Shown here: positions 52,501 to 61,403 of the stretch, one piece after another | How the letters are laid out: the number at the start of each line of letters is the position of its first letter | Position numbering within the stretch: the first letter of the stretch is position 1 | Origin: Desertivirga brevis | GTDB taxonomy: Bacteria; Bacteroidota; Bacteroidia; Sphingobacteriales; Sphingobacteriaceae | NCBI RefSeq assembly: GCF_017355835.1 | Contig: NZ_JAFEWF010000010.1 | Span: forward strand, 124,001 to 188,000 | Direction: 5' to 3' | Length of the DNA: 64,000 nucleotides | The notes under the pieces: model-generated | The model's input: the letters and a program-made list of their open reading frames with translations, nothing else | The model's database searches: none | What the model was told of the DNA's origin: nothing | Position numbers and translations under genes: made by a program

Positions 52501-53421
52501 ATGCAGGGATTAGTCATAAAATCGACAGGAAGCTGGTATCAGGTAGTCACAGAAGGTGGCAAAATAGTCGATTGCCGTATTAAAGGAAAATTCCGGACAA
52601 AAGACATAAAGACAACCAATCCAATTGCTGTAGGAGATCAGGTAGATATCGAACTAGAGCCGGAGCAGGATACAGCGGTGATCACTAAATTGCATGACAG
52701 AAAGAATTATATCATCCGTAAATCTGTTAATCTTTCCAAGCAGGCTCAAATCATTGCAGCGAATTTAGATCAGGCCTTTTTGATCGTCACCCTTGCATCT
52801 CCCAGAACGTCTCTTGGCTTTATAGATCGTTTTTTGGTAACTGCTGAAGCTTATGATATTCCTGCCGGCCTCATCTTCAATAAACTGGACTTGTTCAGTG
52901 AAGAAGGATTGGAAATCCTTGCTGAGTATCAAGATATTTATACGCGTATAGGCTACCCCTGCTATGAGGTATCAGCTCTGGAAGGAACAAATCTTGATGA
53001 AATTAAGGAACTGTTAAAAGACAAGGTCACCTTGTTTTCCGGCCATTCTGGAGTGGGGAAATCTACGCTCATCAACCAATTGATTCCAGACAAAGAACTA
53101 AAGACCGGAGCAATATCCGACTGGAGCGACAAAGGACAGCATACTACTACCTTCGCCGAAATGCACAACGTACCCGGAGGAGGTTATATTATAGACACTC
53201 CAGGTATCCGTGAACTAGGCATCATTGATATAGAGAAGCAAGAGCTTGGCCATTTCTTTCCAGAGATGCGAGAGCGGCTCAATGAATGCAAATACCATAA
53301 CTGCAGACACATTAATGAACCTGGATGTGCGGTAATGGAAGCTGTTGAGGAGGGGGAAATTGACGAAAGTCGCTATGATAGCTATCTAAGCATTTACAAC
53401 GGCAATGATACCAGAACTTAG
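52501..53421 (+). CDS. rsgA: Ribosome small-subunit-dependent GTPase RsgA, 306 aa
   Basis: This circularly permuted GTPase has an OB-fold N-terminus (QGLVIKSTGSWYQVV, KGKFR), then G4 (LIFNKLDLF), G5 (SALEGTNLDE), G1 (GHSGVGKSTL), G2 and G3 (IDTPGIRE) in that order, and a zinc-binding C-terminus with CKYHNCRHINEPGC. It helps mature the 30S subunit. The ATG at 52501 is chosen, because the longer frame with GTG at 52474 overlaps the tandem array and promoter. Confidence 0.93.
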   Translation: MQGLVIKSTGSWYQVVTEGGKIVDCRIKGKFRTKDIKTTNPIAVGDQVDIELEPEQDTAVITKLHDRKNYIIRKSVNLSKQAQIIAANLDQAFLIVTLASPRTSLGFIDRFLVTAEAYDIPAGLIFNKLDLFSEEGLEILAEYQDIYTRIGYPCYEVSALEGTNLDEIKELLKDKVTLFSGHSGVGKSTLINQLIPDKELKTGAISDWSDKGQHTTTFAEMHNVPGGGYIIDTPGIRELGIIDIEKQELGHFFPEMRERLNECKYHNCRHINEPGCAVMEAVEEGEIDESRYDSYLSIYNGNDTRT

Positions 53422-53457
53422 TTTCTCCATTCCTAATATTCATTTATTATTTAAGTT

Positions 53458-53910
53458 ATGAGAGCGGTTATTCAACGCGTCAACGAGGCTTCCTGTACCG
53501 TGGAAGGGAAAATAACAGGAGAAATAGGGCAAGGGCTATTGGTACTCCTTGGTGTGGAAGATGCAGACACTGAAGAAGACCTGAAATGGCTGGCGCAGAA
53601 GCTGGTCAACATGAGGATCTTCGGAGACGAGCAGGGGCTTATGAATAAATCTGTAATGGACGTTCAAGGCGGTATCCTCCTGATCTCTCAATTTACGTTA
53701 TTTGCATCTACGAAAAAGGGTAATAGACCTGGCTTTACGAGGGCGGCAAGACCAGATAAGGCCATACCTCTTTACGAACAAATGCTTAAAGAACTGGAAA
53801 ACCTAACGGGCAGAAAAACCGAAGCCGGGATCTTTGGGGCGGATATGAAGATAAGATTGTTGAATGATGGGCCGGTGACGGTGGTGGTGGATACGAAAGC
53901 AAAGGAATGA
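53458..53910 (+). CDS. dtd: D-aminoacyl-tRNA deacylase, 150 aa
   Basis: The motifs SQFTLFASTKKGNRPGF and the C-terminal NDGPVTVVVDT are conserved for Dtd and form the chiral active site between two subunits. N-terminal MRAVIQRVNEASCTVEG is canonical. It hydrolyses D-aminoacyl-tRNA and Gly-tRNA(Ala). It is 36 bp downstream of rsgA and probably in the same transcript. Confidence 0.95.
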   Translation: MRAVIQRVNEASCTVEGKITGEIGQGLLVLLGVEDADTEEDLKWLAQKLVNMRIFGDEQGLMNKSVMDVQGGILLISQFTLFASTKKGNRPGFTRAARPDKAIPLYEQMLKELENLTGRKTEAGIFGADMKIRLLNDGPVTVVVDTKAKE

Positions 53911-53929
53911 GCACGAATTCACACGAAGG

Positions 53930-54090
53930 GACTAATTTTCACTAATCGAAGTTCCCTATATATGACCACTAATTTCTCGGATTAGACGAATTTTCACTAA
54001 TCATAGTTTCCTAATTGGTACCACTATTTTCGCGATTAGACAAATTTTCATTAATCATAGTCTCCCAGATTTTGCTAATTACAATTTCTT
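53930..54090. repeat. Imperfect 54-55-bp direct repeats before the GxxExxY pseudogene
   Basis: Units begin GAC(T/G/A)AATTTTCACTAATC at 53930, 53985 and 54039, spaced 55 and 54 bp. The last is partial. They contain GATTAGAC and CCACTA words. They lie between dtd and the pseudogene and are built from the same AATT/CACTAAT vocabulary as the other repeats nearby. Confidence 0.7.
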
Positions 54091-54122
54091 AATTATTACA
54101 TTAGCTCATTACTTATCACACA

Positions 54123-54496
54123 ATGACTGAGCTTATTTTTAAGGAAGAATCTTACAAGCTGATAGGTGCTTGTTTTGAAGTTCACAAGGCACTAGGGTTT
54201 GGATTTAAAGAAGTAGTTTATCAGGATGCTTAGAGGTCGAATTTACACGACAGAAGATACCATTTTGCCGGGAACATCCTTTTACAATTTACTATAAAGA
54301 ACAAAGATTGAAGCATTACTTCGTTGCTGACTTTCTTGTTTATGACAAGATTATCATTGAATTAAAAGCCGCAGGATATATTGGTATTCCATATGTCAAA
54401 CAAACAATGAACTATCTTAAAGCATCAGGATTAAAACTTGGAATAGTTGTTAACTTCGGAACACCCTCCCTTGAATTTCAACGGATAGTATTCTAA
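54123..54496 (+). pseudogene. GxxExxY-family protein gene, frameshifted
   Basis: The start (MTELIFKEESYKLIGACFEVHKALGFGFKEVVYQDA) gives the conserved GFxExxY region. The frame then meets TAG at 54228-54230. Removing the effect of one missing base restores LEVEFTRQKIPFCREHPFTIYYKEQRLKHYFVADFLVYDKIIIELKA and continues to the stop at 54496, all typical of the family, with the PD-(D/E)XK-like residues (DFLV, IIELKA). The intact protein would be about 124 residues. A single-base deletion near 54227-54229 is the simplest cause. Function of the family is not established. Confidence 0.85.
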
Positions 54497-54529
54497 TTCT
54501 TTCCCGTTTAGACATCCTAATTTGTGAAA

Positions 54530-54615
54530 ATTCCCATAATTAGTGCAATCAGTGTTTTTTAATAAATTCGTGTAATTCGTGCTTTTTAATAAATTCGTAC
54601 AATTAGTGACCTTTC
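54530..54615. repeat. AATAAATTCGTGTAATTCGTG repeat after the pseudogene
   Basis: The unit TTTTTAATAAATTCGT(GT/AC)AATT(C/A)GTG occurs twice in a row, at about 54557 and 54584. The words AATTAGTG and AATTCGTG are shared with the arrays at 52414 and 56845. The block ends at the start of the MazG-like gene. Confidence 0.65.
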
Positions 54616-54942
54616 ATGACCATCGACCAAGCTCAACAACTCGTAGACAATTGGATTAAAACTACCGGCGTCCGCTACTTTAACGAACTTACAAACACTG
54701 CCATCCTTATGGAAGAGGTCGGGGAAGTGGCCCGAATTATGTCTCGTAAATATGGAGAGCAATCCTTTAAAGAATCTGATAAGAAAGTGGATCTGGGTGA
54801 TGAGATGGCGGACGTTTTATTTGTTCTGATCTGCCTGGCTAATCAAACGGGTATTAACCTTACGGAAGCCTTGGAGAAGAATCTCGAGAAGAAAAATATC
54901 CGGGACGCTGACCGTCACAAGAATAATGAGAAGTTGAGATAG
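54616..54942 (+). CDS. MazG-like nucleotide pyrophosphohydrolase, 108 aa
   Basis: The helix pattern TIDQAQQLVDNWIKTTGVRYFNE, ILMEEVGEVARIMSRKYGEQ and KVDLGDEMADVLFVLICLANQTG contains the EExxE...DExxD metal site of the MazG/all-alpha NTP pyrophosphatase group. It probably degrades noncanonical or damaged NTPs. Spacing to the repeat before it is nil. ATG at 54616. Confidence 0.88.
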   Translation: MTIDQAQQLVDNWIKTTGVRYFNELTNTAILMEEVGEVARIMSRKYGEQSFKESDKKVDLGDEMADVLFVLICLANQTGINLTEALEKNLEKKNIRDADRHKNNEKLR

Positions 54943-54980
54943 AGCAGCTTCACACTAGCTGCTCCAAAATATTTTAAATC

Positions 54981-55718
54981 TTAAAAAGCTTTTACTAGCT
55001 TCTCTCCATCAAGAACAGGGATAGCTGACGTAATATCAATGTTCAAACAAAAAGCAATATCTTCTTCTATTCCTAGCTTCTTAAGTCTTTCGCTGTGCGA
55101 CGTTTTAGCAAGGTAAGCTCCTAAATTATCCTTAGCAAGCGACCATAGATCAGCAGCGGCAATTGCTGAGTCGTCGATCTTATACCTGTTGTCATCGCGA
55201 AGCTTATCAACAACAGCTCCGGCGAAAACTGTATCTTCAAGGTTTACTTTATTCTTCCAACCGGCACAGACCAAAAGGACGTTTTCGTTTTGCTCTCTAA
55301 GCCAGTCCGAAAGAGAACTTAAATTCAGGAAGGAGCCTATAGCAATCTTTTTAGCCTGTCTTGACAGATGAATGGCATGAGTTCCATTTGTAGTGGTTAG
55401 GACCACCGTTTTTCCGGCTACTTTCTCTGCAGTATAAGAAAAAGGAGAGTTACCGAAATCAAAGCCCTCTACCACTTCTCCGTTCCGTTCTGCTGCTATC
55501 AAATATCCTTTCTCTGAGTAAGCAATACACTCCTCCACTTGTGAAACCGGAATAATAGCTTCTGCTCCATTTTCAATACCATAACACATGGACGAGGTAG
55601 CCCTGAAAATATCAATAACAACTACAATACTATTCTCGATGTCGTATAGTGGAAGTAAAGCTGGAGTTAGCACTACTTCTATTTTCTTTCTATCTGATGT
55701 TAACTGTACTACTTTCAA
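54981..55718 (-). CDS. 2-phosphosulfolactate phosphatase family (ComB-like), 245 aa
   Basis: The ComB motifs are visible: IVVVIDIFRATSSM near residue 29, VVLTTTNGTHAI near 120, LVCAGWKNKVNLEDTVFAGAVV near 155. The start is taken as TTG at 55718, 4 nt after the gcvT stop codon; TTG at 55751 would overlap gcvT by 29 bp, and no ATG is available. In archaea ComB makes sulfolactate for coenzyme M; in Bacteroidota the role is unclear. The gene is coupled to gcvT. Confidence 0.8.
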   Translation of the reverse strand: MKVVQLTSDRKKIEVVLTPALLPLYDIENSIVVVIDIFRATSSMCYGIENGAEAIIPVSQVEECIAYSEKGYLIAAERNGEVVEGFDFGNSPFSYTAEKVAGKTVVLTTTNGTHAIHLSRQAKKIAIGSFLNLSSLSDWLREQNENVLLVCAGWKNKVNLEDTVFAGAVVDKLRDDNRYKIDDSAIAAADLWSLAKDNLGAYLAKTSHSERLKKLGIEEDIAFCLNIDITSAIPVLDGEKLVKAF

Positions 55719-55722
55719 ATCT

Positions 55723-56805
55723 CTATGCTTTATAAAAAGGAACTTTAACAATCTTAGCCTTCACCGCCGTATTACGAATACTGATAAAAATTTCAGTTCC
55801 TAATGCTGAAAAATCTGTCTTAACATAACCTAAGCCGATAGCTTTCTGTAAAGAGGGTGATTGAGTTCCTGATGTTACCTTCCCGATCGTATTTCCTTCC
55901 GCATCAATTATTGCGTAATCGTGACGGGGAATACCTCTTTCTATCATTTCAAATCCAACTAATTTACGTTCAGGACCTTTTTCTTTCTGCTCTTTTAGTG
56001 CAACTGAATTAGTGAACTTCTTACTAAACTTAGTGATCCATCCTAATCCTGCTTCTATAGGAGAAGTTGTATCATCTATATCGTTACCGTATAGGCAGAA
56101 TCCCATTTCTAAACGTAAGGTGTCCCGTGCTCCTAATCCAATTGGCTTGATCCCAACTTCTGCGCCTGCTTCAAAAATTGCATCCCATATCTGCTCTGAG
56201 TGAACTGCATCGAAATAGATCTCGAATCCACTTGCACCGGTATAACCGGTAGCTGATATTAAGACGTTATCAACTCCTGCAAAGGTTCCTTTTTTGAAAG
56301 AATAATATTCCATTGAGGAAAGATCTACTTCTGTTAGGCTTTGCAAAGCTTGTATTGCTTTTGGTCCCTGAACAGCCAACAGGGAGGTTCTATCAGAGAT
56401 ATCCTTCATATCCACTCCTTCAGTATTGAATCTGGAGATCCAGTCCCAATCCTTCTGAATGTTTGAAGCATTAACAACCAGCATGTAGGTCTTCTCATCT
56501 ATCCTGTATACTAAAAGATCATCTACAATTCCACCGTGTTCGTTAGGCAGGCAGGAGTATTGAACTTTACCATCAACTAACTTCGAGGCATCATTTGAGG
56601 TGACCCTTTGGATAAGGTCTAGTGCTTTGTCTCCCTTTAAAATAAATTCACCCATGTGGCTCACATCAAATACACCAACTCCATTTCTAACTGCTGCGTG
56701 CTCGGCGTTGATCCCTTCGTATTGAACCGGCATATTATACCCAGCGAAAGGAACAATTTTGGCGCCTAAAGAAATGTGTTTTTCTGTTAATGCTGTATTT
56801 TTCAT
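55723..56805 (-). CDS. gcvT: Glycine cleavage system T protein, 360 aa
   Basis: The aminomethyltransferase folds and motifs are present: [23 protein letters not shown] near residue 14, [11 protein letters not shown] near 45, [20 protein letters not shown] near 70, [11 protein letters not shown] near 190 and the C-terminal [21 protein letters not shown]. It transfers the methylene carbon of glycine to tetrahydrofolate. gcvH and gcvP are not nearby. A TATTTTTG -7 box lies at 56832-56839 on the minus strand, 27 bp upstream. Confidence 0.94.
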   Translation of the reverse strand: MKNTALTEKHISLGAKIVPFAGYNMPVQYEGINAEHAAVRNGVGVFDVSHMGEFILKGDKALDLIQRVTSNDASKLVDGKVQYSCLPNEHGGIVDDLLVYRIDEKTYMLVVNASNIQKDWDWISRFNTEGVDMKDISDRTSLLAVQGPKAIQALQSLTEVDLSSMEYYSFKKGTFAGVDNVLISATGYTGASGFEIYFDAVHSEQIWDAIFEAGAEVGIKPIGLGARDTLRLEMGFCLYGNDIDDTTSPIEAGLGWITKFSKKFTNSVALKEQKEKGPERKLVGFEMIERGIPRHDYAIIDAEGNTIGKVTSGTQSPSLQKAIGLGYVKTDFSALGTEIFISIRNTAVKAKIVKVPFYKA

Positions 56806-56844
56806 TGAATGAATTTTAAATGAGAGAGCTGCAAAAATAGAATA

Positions 56845-57137
56845 ATAGCACGAAATAAATAGACACTAAATAGCACAGATTAACACTAATTGAGCGAATT
56901 AACACGAATAGAATGGACACAAAGGGATTGGATACGGATATTACTAATTAAGCGGATAAGAATGAATGGAGTGGGCACGAATTGCACTAATTAAGCAAAT
57001 TAACACGAAAGGAGCACTGAATGACAAAAGGAGGAAACTGTACAATACCCTAAATTAAGGCACTTACATATGAAAGAAGAATTCGTGTTAATTAGTAAAA
57101 TTCGCGCAATTAGTGATCCGTAATAAAATTCGTGCAA
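56845..57137. repeat. Intergenic block of CACTAATTA/AACACGAA words
   Basis: This 300-bp gap between gcvT and rnhB is made largely of the words CACTAATT, GCGAATTAACACGAA, AATTCGTGTTAATTAGT and AATTAGTGA, in both orientations. It matches the vocabulary of the arrays at 52414 and 54530. No ORF or RNA is recognised. Confidence 0.65.
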
Positions 57138-57743
57138 TTAGTGACACTCAAATAATTCAAGCTGCGGATCTGTAACTCTAAACGAACGCCTATGATAAGG
57201 TGAAAAGCCATGATTAAGAACAGCTGTACGATGTTTTATTGTCGGATAGCCTTTATTACTGGCCCAGTCGTATTCCGGGTGCAGATCAGCAATTCCTTTC
57301 ATAAAATCATCACGGTAGGTTTTCGCCAATATAGAAGCTGCGGCGATAGAGTAATATTTCCCGTCTCCCTTTACTATACAGGAGTGAGGGACCTCATTAT
57401 ATTTTTTGAAGCGGTTCCCGTCAACGATAATAAAACCAGGTTGGTGGGTCAGTTGATCTAAAGCCCTATGCATGGCCAGGAAGGAGGCATTGAGGATATT
57501 GATCCGGTCGATCTCCTCGTGATCAACAGAAGCAACCGCATAAGCAATAGCCTTCTTTTCGATCAGTTTCCTTAGAGAATACCGGTCTTCTTCCTTAAGT
57601 TGCTTGGAATCGTTAAGGAGTTTGTGCTTGAAATTTCGGGGAAGGATCACAGCAGCCGCGAAGACAGGGCCAGCTAAACAACCTCTTCCAGCTTCATCAC
57701 ATCCGGCCTCAACAAATTCATCCTGGTAAAAAGGAGATAACAT
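57138..57743 (-). CDS. rnhB: Ribonuclease HII, 201 aa
   Basis: The metal-binding motif EAGCDEAGRGCLAGPVFAAA lies near residue 12, GDGKYYSIAAASILAKTYRD near 130, and NKGYPTIKHR near 170. These match RnhB, which removes RNA primers and single ribonucleotides from DNA. The ATG at 57743 (MLSPFYQDEFVEAG) is preferred over a TTG at 57761. The C-terminal end overlaps the repeat block by a few bases. Confidence 0.93.
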   Translation of the reverse strand: MLSPFYQDEFVEAGCDEAGRGCLAGPVFAAAVILPRNFKHKLLNDSKQLKEEDRYSLRKLIEKKAIAYAVASVDHEEIDRINILNASFLAMHRALDQLTHQPGFIIVDGNRFKKYNEVPHSCIVKGDGKYYSIAAASILAKTYRDDFMKGIADLHPEYDWASNKGYPTIKHRTAVLNHGFSPYHRRSFRVTDPQLELFECH

Positions 57744-57848
57744 ACTGCGTTTAAAATTCAAATTATAGCATCAACCAGGTAACCTTGTTGAAAACTAATA
57801 CTCAAAAATAAAATAATAGTAACTAAACACGAAAAGGTTTTATTAACA

Positions 57849-59096
57849 CTAATGGATCTTCAATGTCAACAAAGTGATATCATCAGAATTCATTCTGGCA
57901 GCGTAAGTTTGCTGGATGTCGTTGAGAATATTCGTATTGATCTCATCGACTGGAAGGTTCTTATGTTTATTCAGAAGTTCTACCAATTGCTCTTCCTGGA
58001 TGAAAACCTCTTCGTCGGGGCTCTCGATCAAGCCGTCGGTATAATTAAAGATCAATGCATTAGGAGCCAAGGTTAAACGGCCGGTATTAACAAACGGCAG
58101 GTCATCGAAGATGCCTAACATTGTTGTGCCTTGCTTTAAGAAGCTAACATCAGTGTCAGAAACAAGAATAGGTGAATTATGTCCTGCATTGACGAACTCC
58201 ATCTCCCTTGTTACCTCGTTATAGCGGGCTATGAAAAGGGTTATGAACCGTTCACCTTTTGTATTGGAAGTTACCAGCGCATTTAACTTCTTAATAACTT
58301 TCTCTAAATCACTTTCTACCGATGCCCACGCCCTTAAGCTTGCCTGGAGGTTCGCCATGAGTAAAGCGGCAGAAACACCTTTACCTGAAACATCAGCTAT
58401 ACACCAAATAAACTCATGCTCGTTGATGCGAAGGAAGTCGAAGTAATCGCCCCCAATATTTTCGTGAGGTAAATACGTAGCCGATATTTCGAATGCTTTA
58501 CTTTTCGGCAAGCGCAACGGAACCAGCATACTTTGAACTTCGCTGGCAAGCTCCATATCGCGCTGTAACCGTTCCCGCTGCACCCGTTCTTTGAACAGCT
58601 TCTTATTCTCGAGGGCTACAATAATAATATTGATCAGCGTCTGAATAAAATTTAGCTCGTGACTTAATAACTCCGGTTTCGTATTAAAATCGCCAATTAG
58701 TACGAATGCAAGGGTGGTACTTTTATGTCTAACTGGGACAAAGAAATCGTATTTATTAAGAGTTCCGTCTTTATGAGTATTTAGAGATGTGATGGATTTA
58801 ATTGGCTCGAGGATGGGACAGATGGCTAGCAGGGCTTTTGATGTTTCTATTTCCCCGCCATACCTGGAGACACAAGCAAATTGGTCGCTTTCACGGATCA
58901 GCAAGCGCATTTTACCCACGTTCAAATTCACGCGAAGGATCACCTCAAGCATCTCAAATAAAACAGAAGCTGCGCTGTTTTTATTGATAGCCAGAGTTAC
59001 CTCCAGTAATGCATTCAGTTCAGCCTGCCTTTTTAGCAAAAGCTGAATCAAATCATTTTCCTCTATGTCTTTATCCGAACTTCTTACAGGTCCCAA
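57849..59096 (-). CDS. GAF domain SpoIIE-type PP2C phosphatase, 415 aa
   Basis: An N-terminal helical and GAF-like region (about residues 20-175) precedes the PP2C/SpoIIE catalytic domain (about 185-415): ERLQRDMELASEVQSMLVP, HENIGGDYFDFLRI, IADVSGKGVSAALLMANLQ and FNYTDGLIES hold the metal-binding Asp and Gly residues. The start is TTG at 59096 because there is no upstream ATG in frame and the reading frame starts cleanly there. It likely dephosphorylates an anti-sigma-factor antagonist. No such partner is nearby. Confidence 0.82.
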   Translation of the reverse strand: MGPVRSSDKDIEENDLIQLLLKRQAELNALLEVTLAINKNSAASVLFEMLEVILRVNLNVGKMRLLIRESDQFACVSRYGGEIETSKALLAICPILEPIKSITSLNTHKDGTLNKYDFFVPVRHKSTTLAFVLIGDFNTKPELLSHELNFIQTLINIIIVALENKKLFKERVQRERLQRDMELASEVQSMLVPLRLPKSKAFEISATYLPHENIGGDYFDFLRINEHEFIWCIADVSGKGVSAALLMANLQASLRAWASVESDLEKVIKKLNALVTSNTKGERFITLFIARYNEVTREMEFVNAGHNSPILVSDTDVSFLKQGTTMLGIFDDLPFVNTGRLTLAPNALIFNYTDGLIESPDEEVFIQEEQLVELLNKHKNLPVDEINTNILNDIQQTYAARMNSDDITLLTLKIH

Positions 59097-59184
59097 AATG
59101 GTTGTTTGATTACCGTATATTTAATATACCAAATAACAAAATTTACAATATAACGTCAAAATATATTTAAATGTTGATTTTATT

Positions 59185-60318
59185 CTAACGAACCAATCTG
59201 TCTTTCCAAACATATTTTCCGGAATTACCAGCCACCCCGATGTAAATTATATATAATACATGTATAATCGTTAGCAACGGAAGAAGTTTTAATAATTCTT
59301 TCCTTCTTGCAAATTCTGTTATGCCTTGTAAAAAAACAAATTCCGCCAACAATTTAAGCAGTATTATTAGGCTGAGTACTAACCAGTAAGTCGGATTCAG
59401 GAAGCCTAATAAAAAGTGTAAAAAAACAGATACATTAAATACCCAGATAGCGACGCCAAGAAAGACAATACTTTTCTCTTTGTATTTAGTGCTTTTTGAG
59501 GCCCACCTTTTCCTTTGCCGGATAAACTCCTTGAGGTTTGGCTTTGCCGTAGTATAAACTATGGCATGCCTTGACTTACAAAAACCTACACCTTCCGGAT
59601 ACTTAGCAGCTACTTTATGCAGGAATAATTCATCATCTCCAGAAGCGAGGTTATCAATACCTTTGAAACCTCCTAGCTCAAAAAACACATCTCTACGGTA
59701 AGCCAAGTTAGCACCATTACAGGTAGAGGGCTTTCCGTTCCCAATGGAAGATGCCCCTAATCCGATCAGGTACAGAAATTCGAGGGTTTGAAGACGCTCA
59801 AAAAGGCTTTTCTCTTTGAAGTAGGACACTGGGGAAGAAACCATCCTAAAGTTATTTTTCTCATAAAAAGAGACGATTGAGCGCAACCATTCTGGTCCCA
59901 TCCTGCAATCCGCATCAGTAGTTATTATCAGTTCGCCTTTAGCTTCATTGATTGCAACGGTAATTGCTTTTTTCTTATAAGAGTTCAGAGTTTGATCCTC
60001 ACGCAGCTTTATCAACTTCACACCATCTTTCCCGTACCATTCAACAATATTTGCTGTGCGGTCAGTAGAGTGATCATCCACAACGATCAATTCCACCAAT
60101 CCCTGAGGATAGTTTTGCTTCAAAATATCTTCTATAGTGAAAGCTATATATTCCTCCTCATTTCTGGCTGCAATAAGAATACTTACACTGGTAACCGGAG
60201 CTTCAGCAGCGGGAACGTACAGCGGGAGCTTCCCCCAGCCATTACGAAAATAGAAGACAGCTCCTGCATACCCGGCAGTGAGCAACAAAGCGATGGAGCT
60301 AATTACGATTAGTGCCAA
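59185..60318 (-). CDS. Family 2 glycosyltransferase, membrane-bound, 377 aa
   Basis: The catalytic domain has ILIAARNEEEYI, VVDDHSTDRTANIV, TTDADCRMGPEWL (a DxD-type site), GDDELFLHKV and the QRKRWASK (QxxRW) motif of processive enzymes. Hydrophobic segments at both ends anchor it in the inner membrane. TTG at 60318 is the only available start in this frame and overlaps the preceding gene by 20 bp. Together with the following flippase-like protein it probably makes or moves a glycolipid. Confidence 0.85.
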   Translation of the reverse strand: MALIVISSIALLLTAGYAGAVFYFRNGWGKLPLYVPAAEAPVTSVSILIAARNEEEYIAFTIEDILKQNYPQGLVELIVVDDHSTDRTANIVEWYGKDGVKLIKLREDQTLNSYKKKAITVAINEAKGELIITTDADCRMGPEWLRSIVSFYEKNNFRMVSSPVSYFKEKSLFERLQTLEFLYLIGLGASSIGNGKPSTCNGANLAYRRDVFFELGGFKGIDNLASGDDELFLHKVAAKYPEGVGFCKSRHAIVYTTAKPNLKEFIRQRKRWASKSTKYKEKSIVFLGVAIWVFNVSVFLHFLLGFLNPTYWLVLSLIILLKLLAEFVFLQGITEFARRKELLKLLPLLTIIHVLYIIYIGVAGNSGKYVWKDRLVR

Positions 60319-61273
60319 AAAAATTCAATTTAAATACAAAAGGAGCTCCTAATATAGCGGGAATAATGAGATTAACCAGCCAGATGAAAGCAGTGGTAGC
60401 AATGATTGCCACATCCTGATGTGTGATATAACTAAAAAAATAACTTGCGGTAAAAGTACGGACTCCAACATCCAGAAGATCAAGGGAGGGCAAGGCCGAT
60501 TGAATAAAGAATAAGATAAATACCATCATCGCAACTGATAATATTGGCAAAGATGGAATGAGCATTTTTATTACAAGACAATACTGGGATGTAAAGACCC
60601 CAAACCGTAACAAACAATAGCCAAATACCTTCATTAGCTCCACCTTCTCGTATCTCGAAAACACTCTGAAAAACTTAGAAAAGCGTTGCAGGAATTTAAG
60701 TCGAAGTAAATAGTCGATCAACCAATTTATATTAAAATAAAATATCAGGAAAAAGGCGGAAAATAGCAATATAGCTAGTGTAATGAAGCCGAAGAAAAGT
60801 GTATTCCCTGGAATAAAGCTGAAAAGGAACCAACCAATAGCTACAGCACCAATTACATTGGTTAGCACCATTTGTCCTAATGAGCCTATTCCCATTGCAA
60901 CTACTCCATGCAGCCTTTTCCGGGGTGATAGAAAAAATACACGCCCTCCATATTCACCTATCCTGTTTGGAGTAAAAACGGCAATCGTAAGTCCGCAAAA
61001 TACCGATTCAATAGCTCTCCATAGACCTATGCGTTCAATTCTTCTTACCAGATATTGCCATTTAAGAGCTTCCAAAAGCCAGTTAACCAGCATCAGAAAA
61101 AATACAAAAAGCAGAGTTAGCGAAATGACTGTTGGAGATAGCTCGGAAATAAGTCCTTTGAAATTCCTGAGATTGGTATTATCTGAAAGTTTATTATATA
61201 TAAATACAGCTGCAAGACAAAGAATTGCAAGTTTAAGGAGGTTATTATAAACTTTTTTCAGACTAGATGTCAA
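60299..61273 (-). CDS. Flippase-like membrane protein (UPF0104/lysylphosphatidylglycerol synthase TM family), 324 aa
   Basis: There are eight or more hydrophobic helices. The family motifs FCGLTIAVFTPNRIGEYGGRVFFL near residue 95 and SLPSLDLLDVGVRTFTASYFFSY near 260 match the UPF0104/Lpg-synthase TM domain seen in lipid flippase-like proteins. It overlaps the glycosyltransferase gene, so both are likely used in one lipid-linked sugar pathway. Start TTG at 61273; upstream an in-frame TGA limits it. Confidence 0.82.
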   Translation of the reverse strand: MTSSLKKVYNNLLKLAILCLAAVFIYNKLSDNTNLRNFKGLISELSPTVISLTLLFVFFLMLVNWLLEALKWQYLVRRIERIGLWRAIESVFCGLTIAVFTPNRIGEYGGRVFFLSPRKRLHGVVAMGIGSLGQMVLTNVIGAVAIGWFLFSFIPGNTLFFGFITLAILLFSAFFLIFYFNINWLIDYLLRLKFLQRFSKFFRVFSRYEKVELMKVFGYCLLRFGVFTSQYCLVIKMLIPSLPILSVAMMVFILFFIQSALPSLDLLDVGVRTFTASYFFSYITHQDVAIIATTAFIWLVNLIIPAILGAPFVFKLNFFGTNRN

Positions 61274-61403
61274 AGCACGTATTTCTATAAACCATCAAAC
61301 TTTAATTGAGGCACAAAAATGTGAATGTTTTTTCAATTTTCGTGTAAGTATCTAATTAAATCCCAGATGGGATTAAGCATTAAAATCGTATTATTGTTTG
61401 AAC

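Noticed and set aside
52278..52517. ORFs reading VIRVIRV or TNYTNY through the 9-bp array
   Set aside because: They arise because 9 is a multiple of three; no protein outside the array is plausible.
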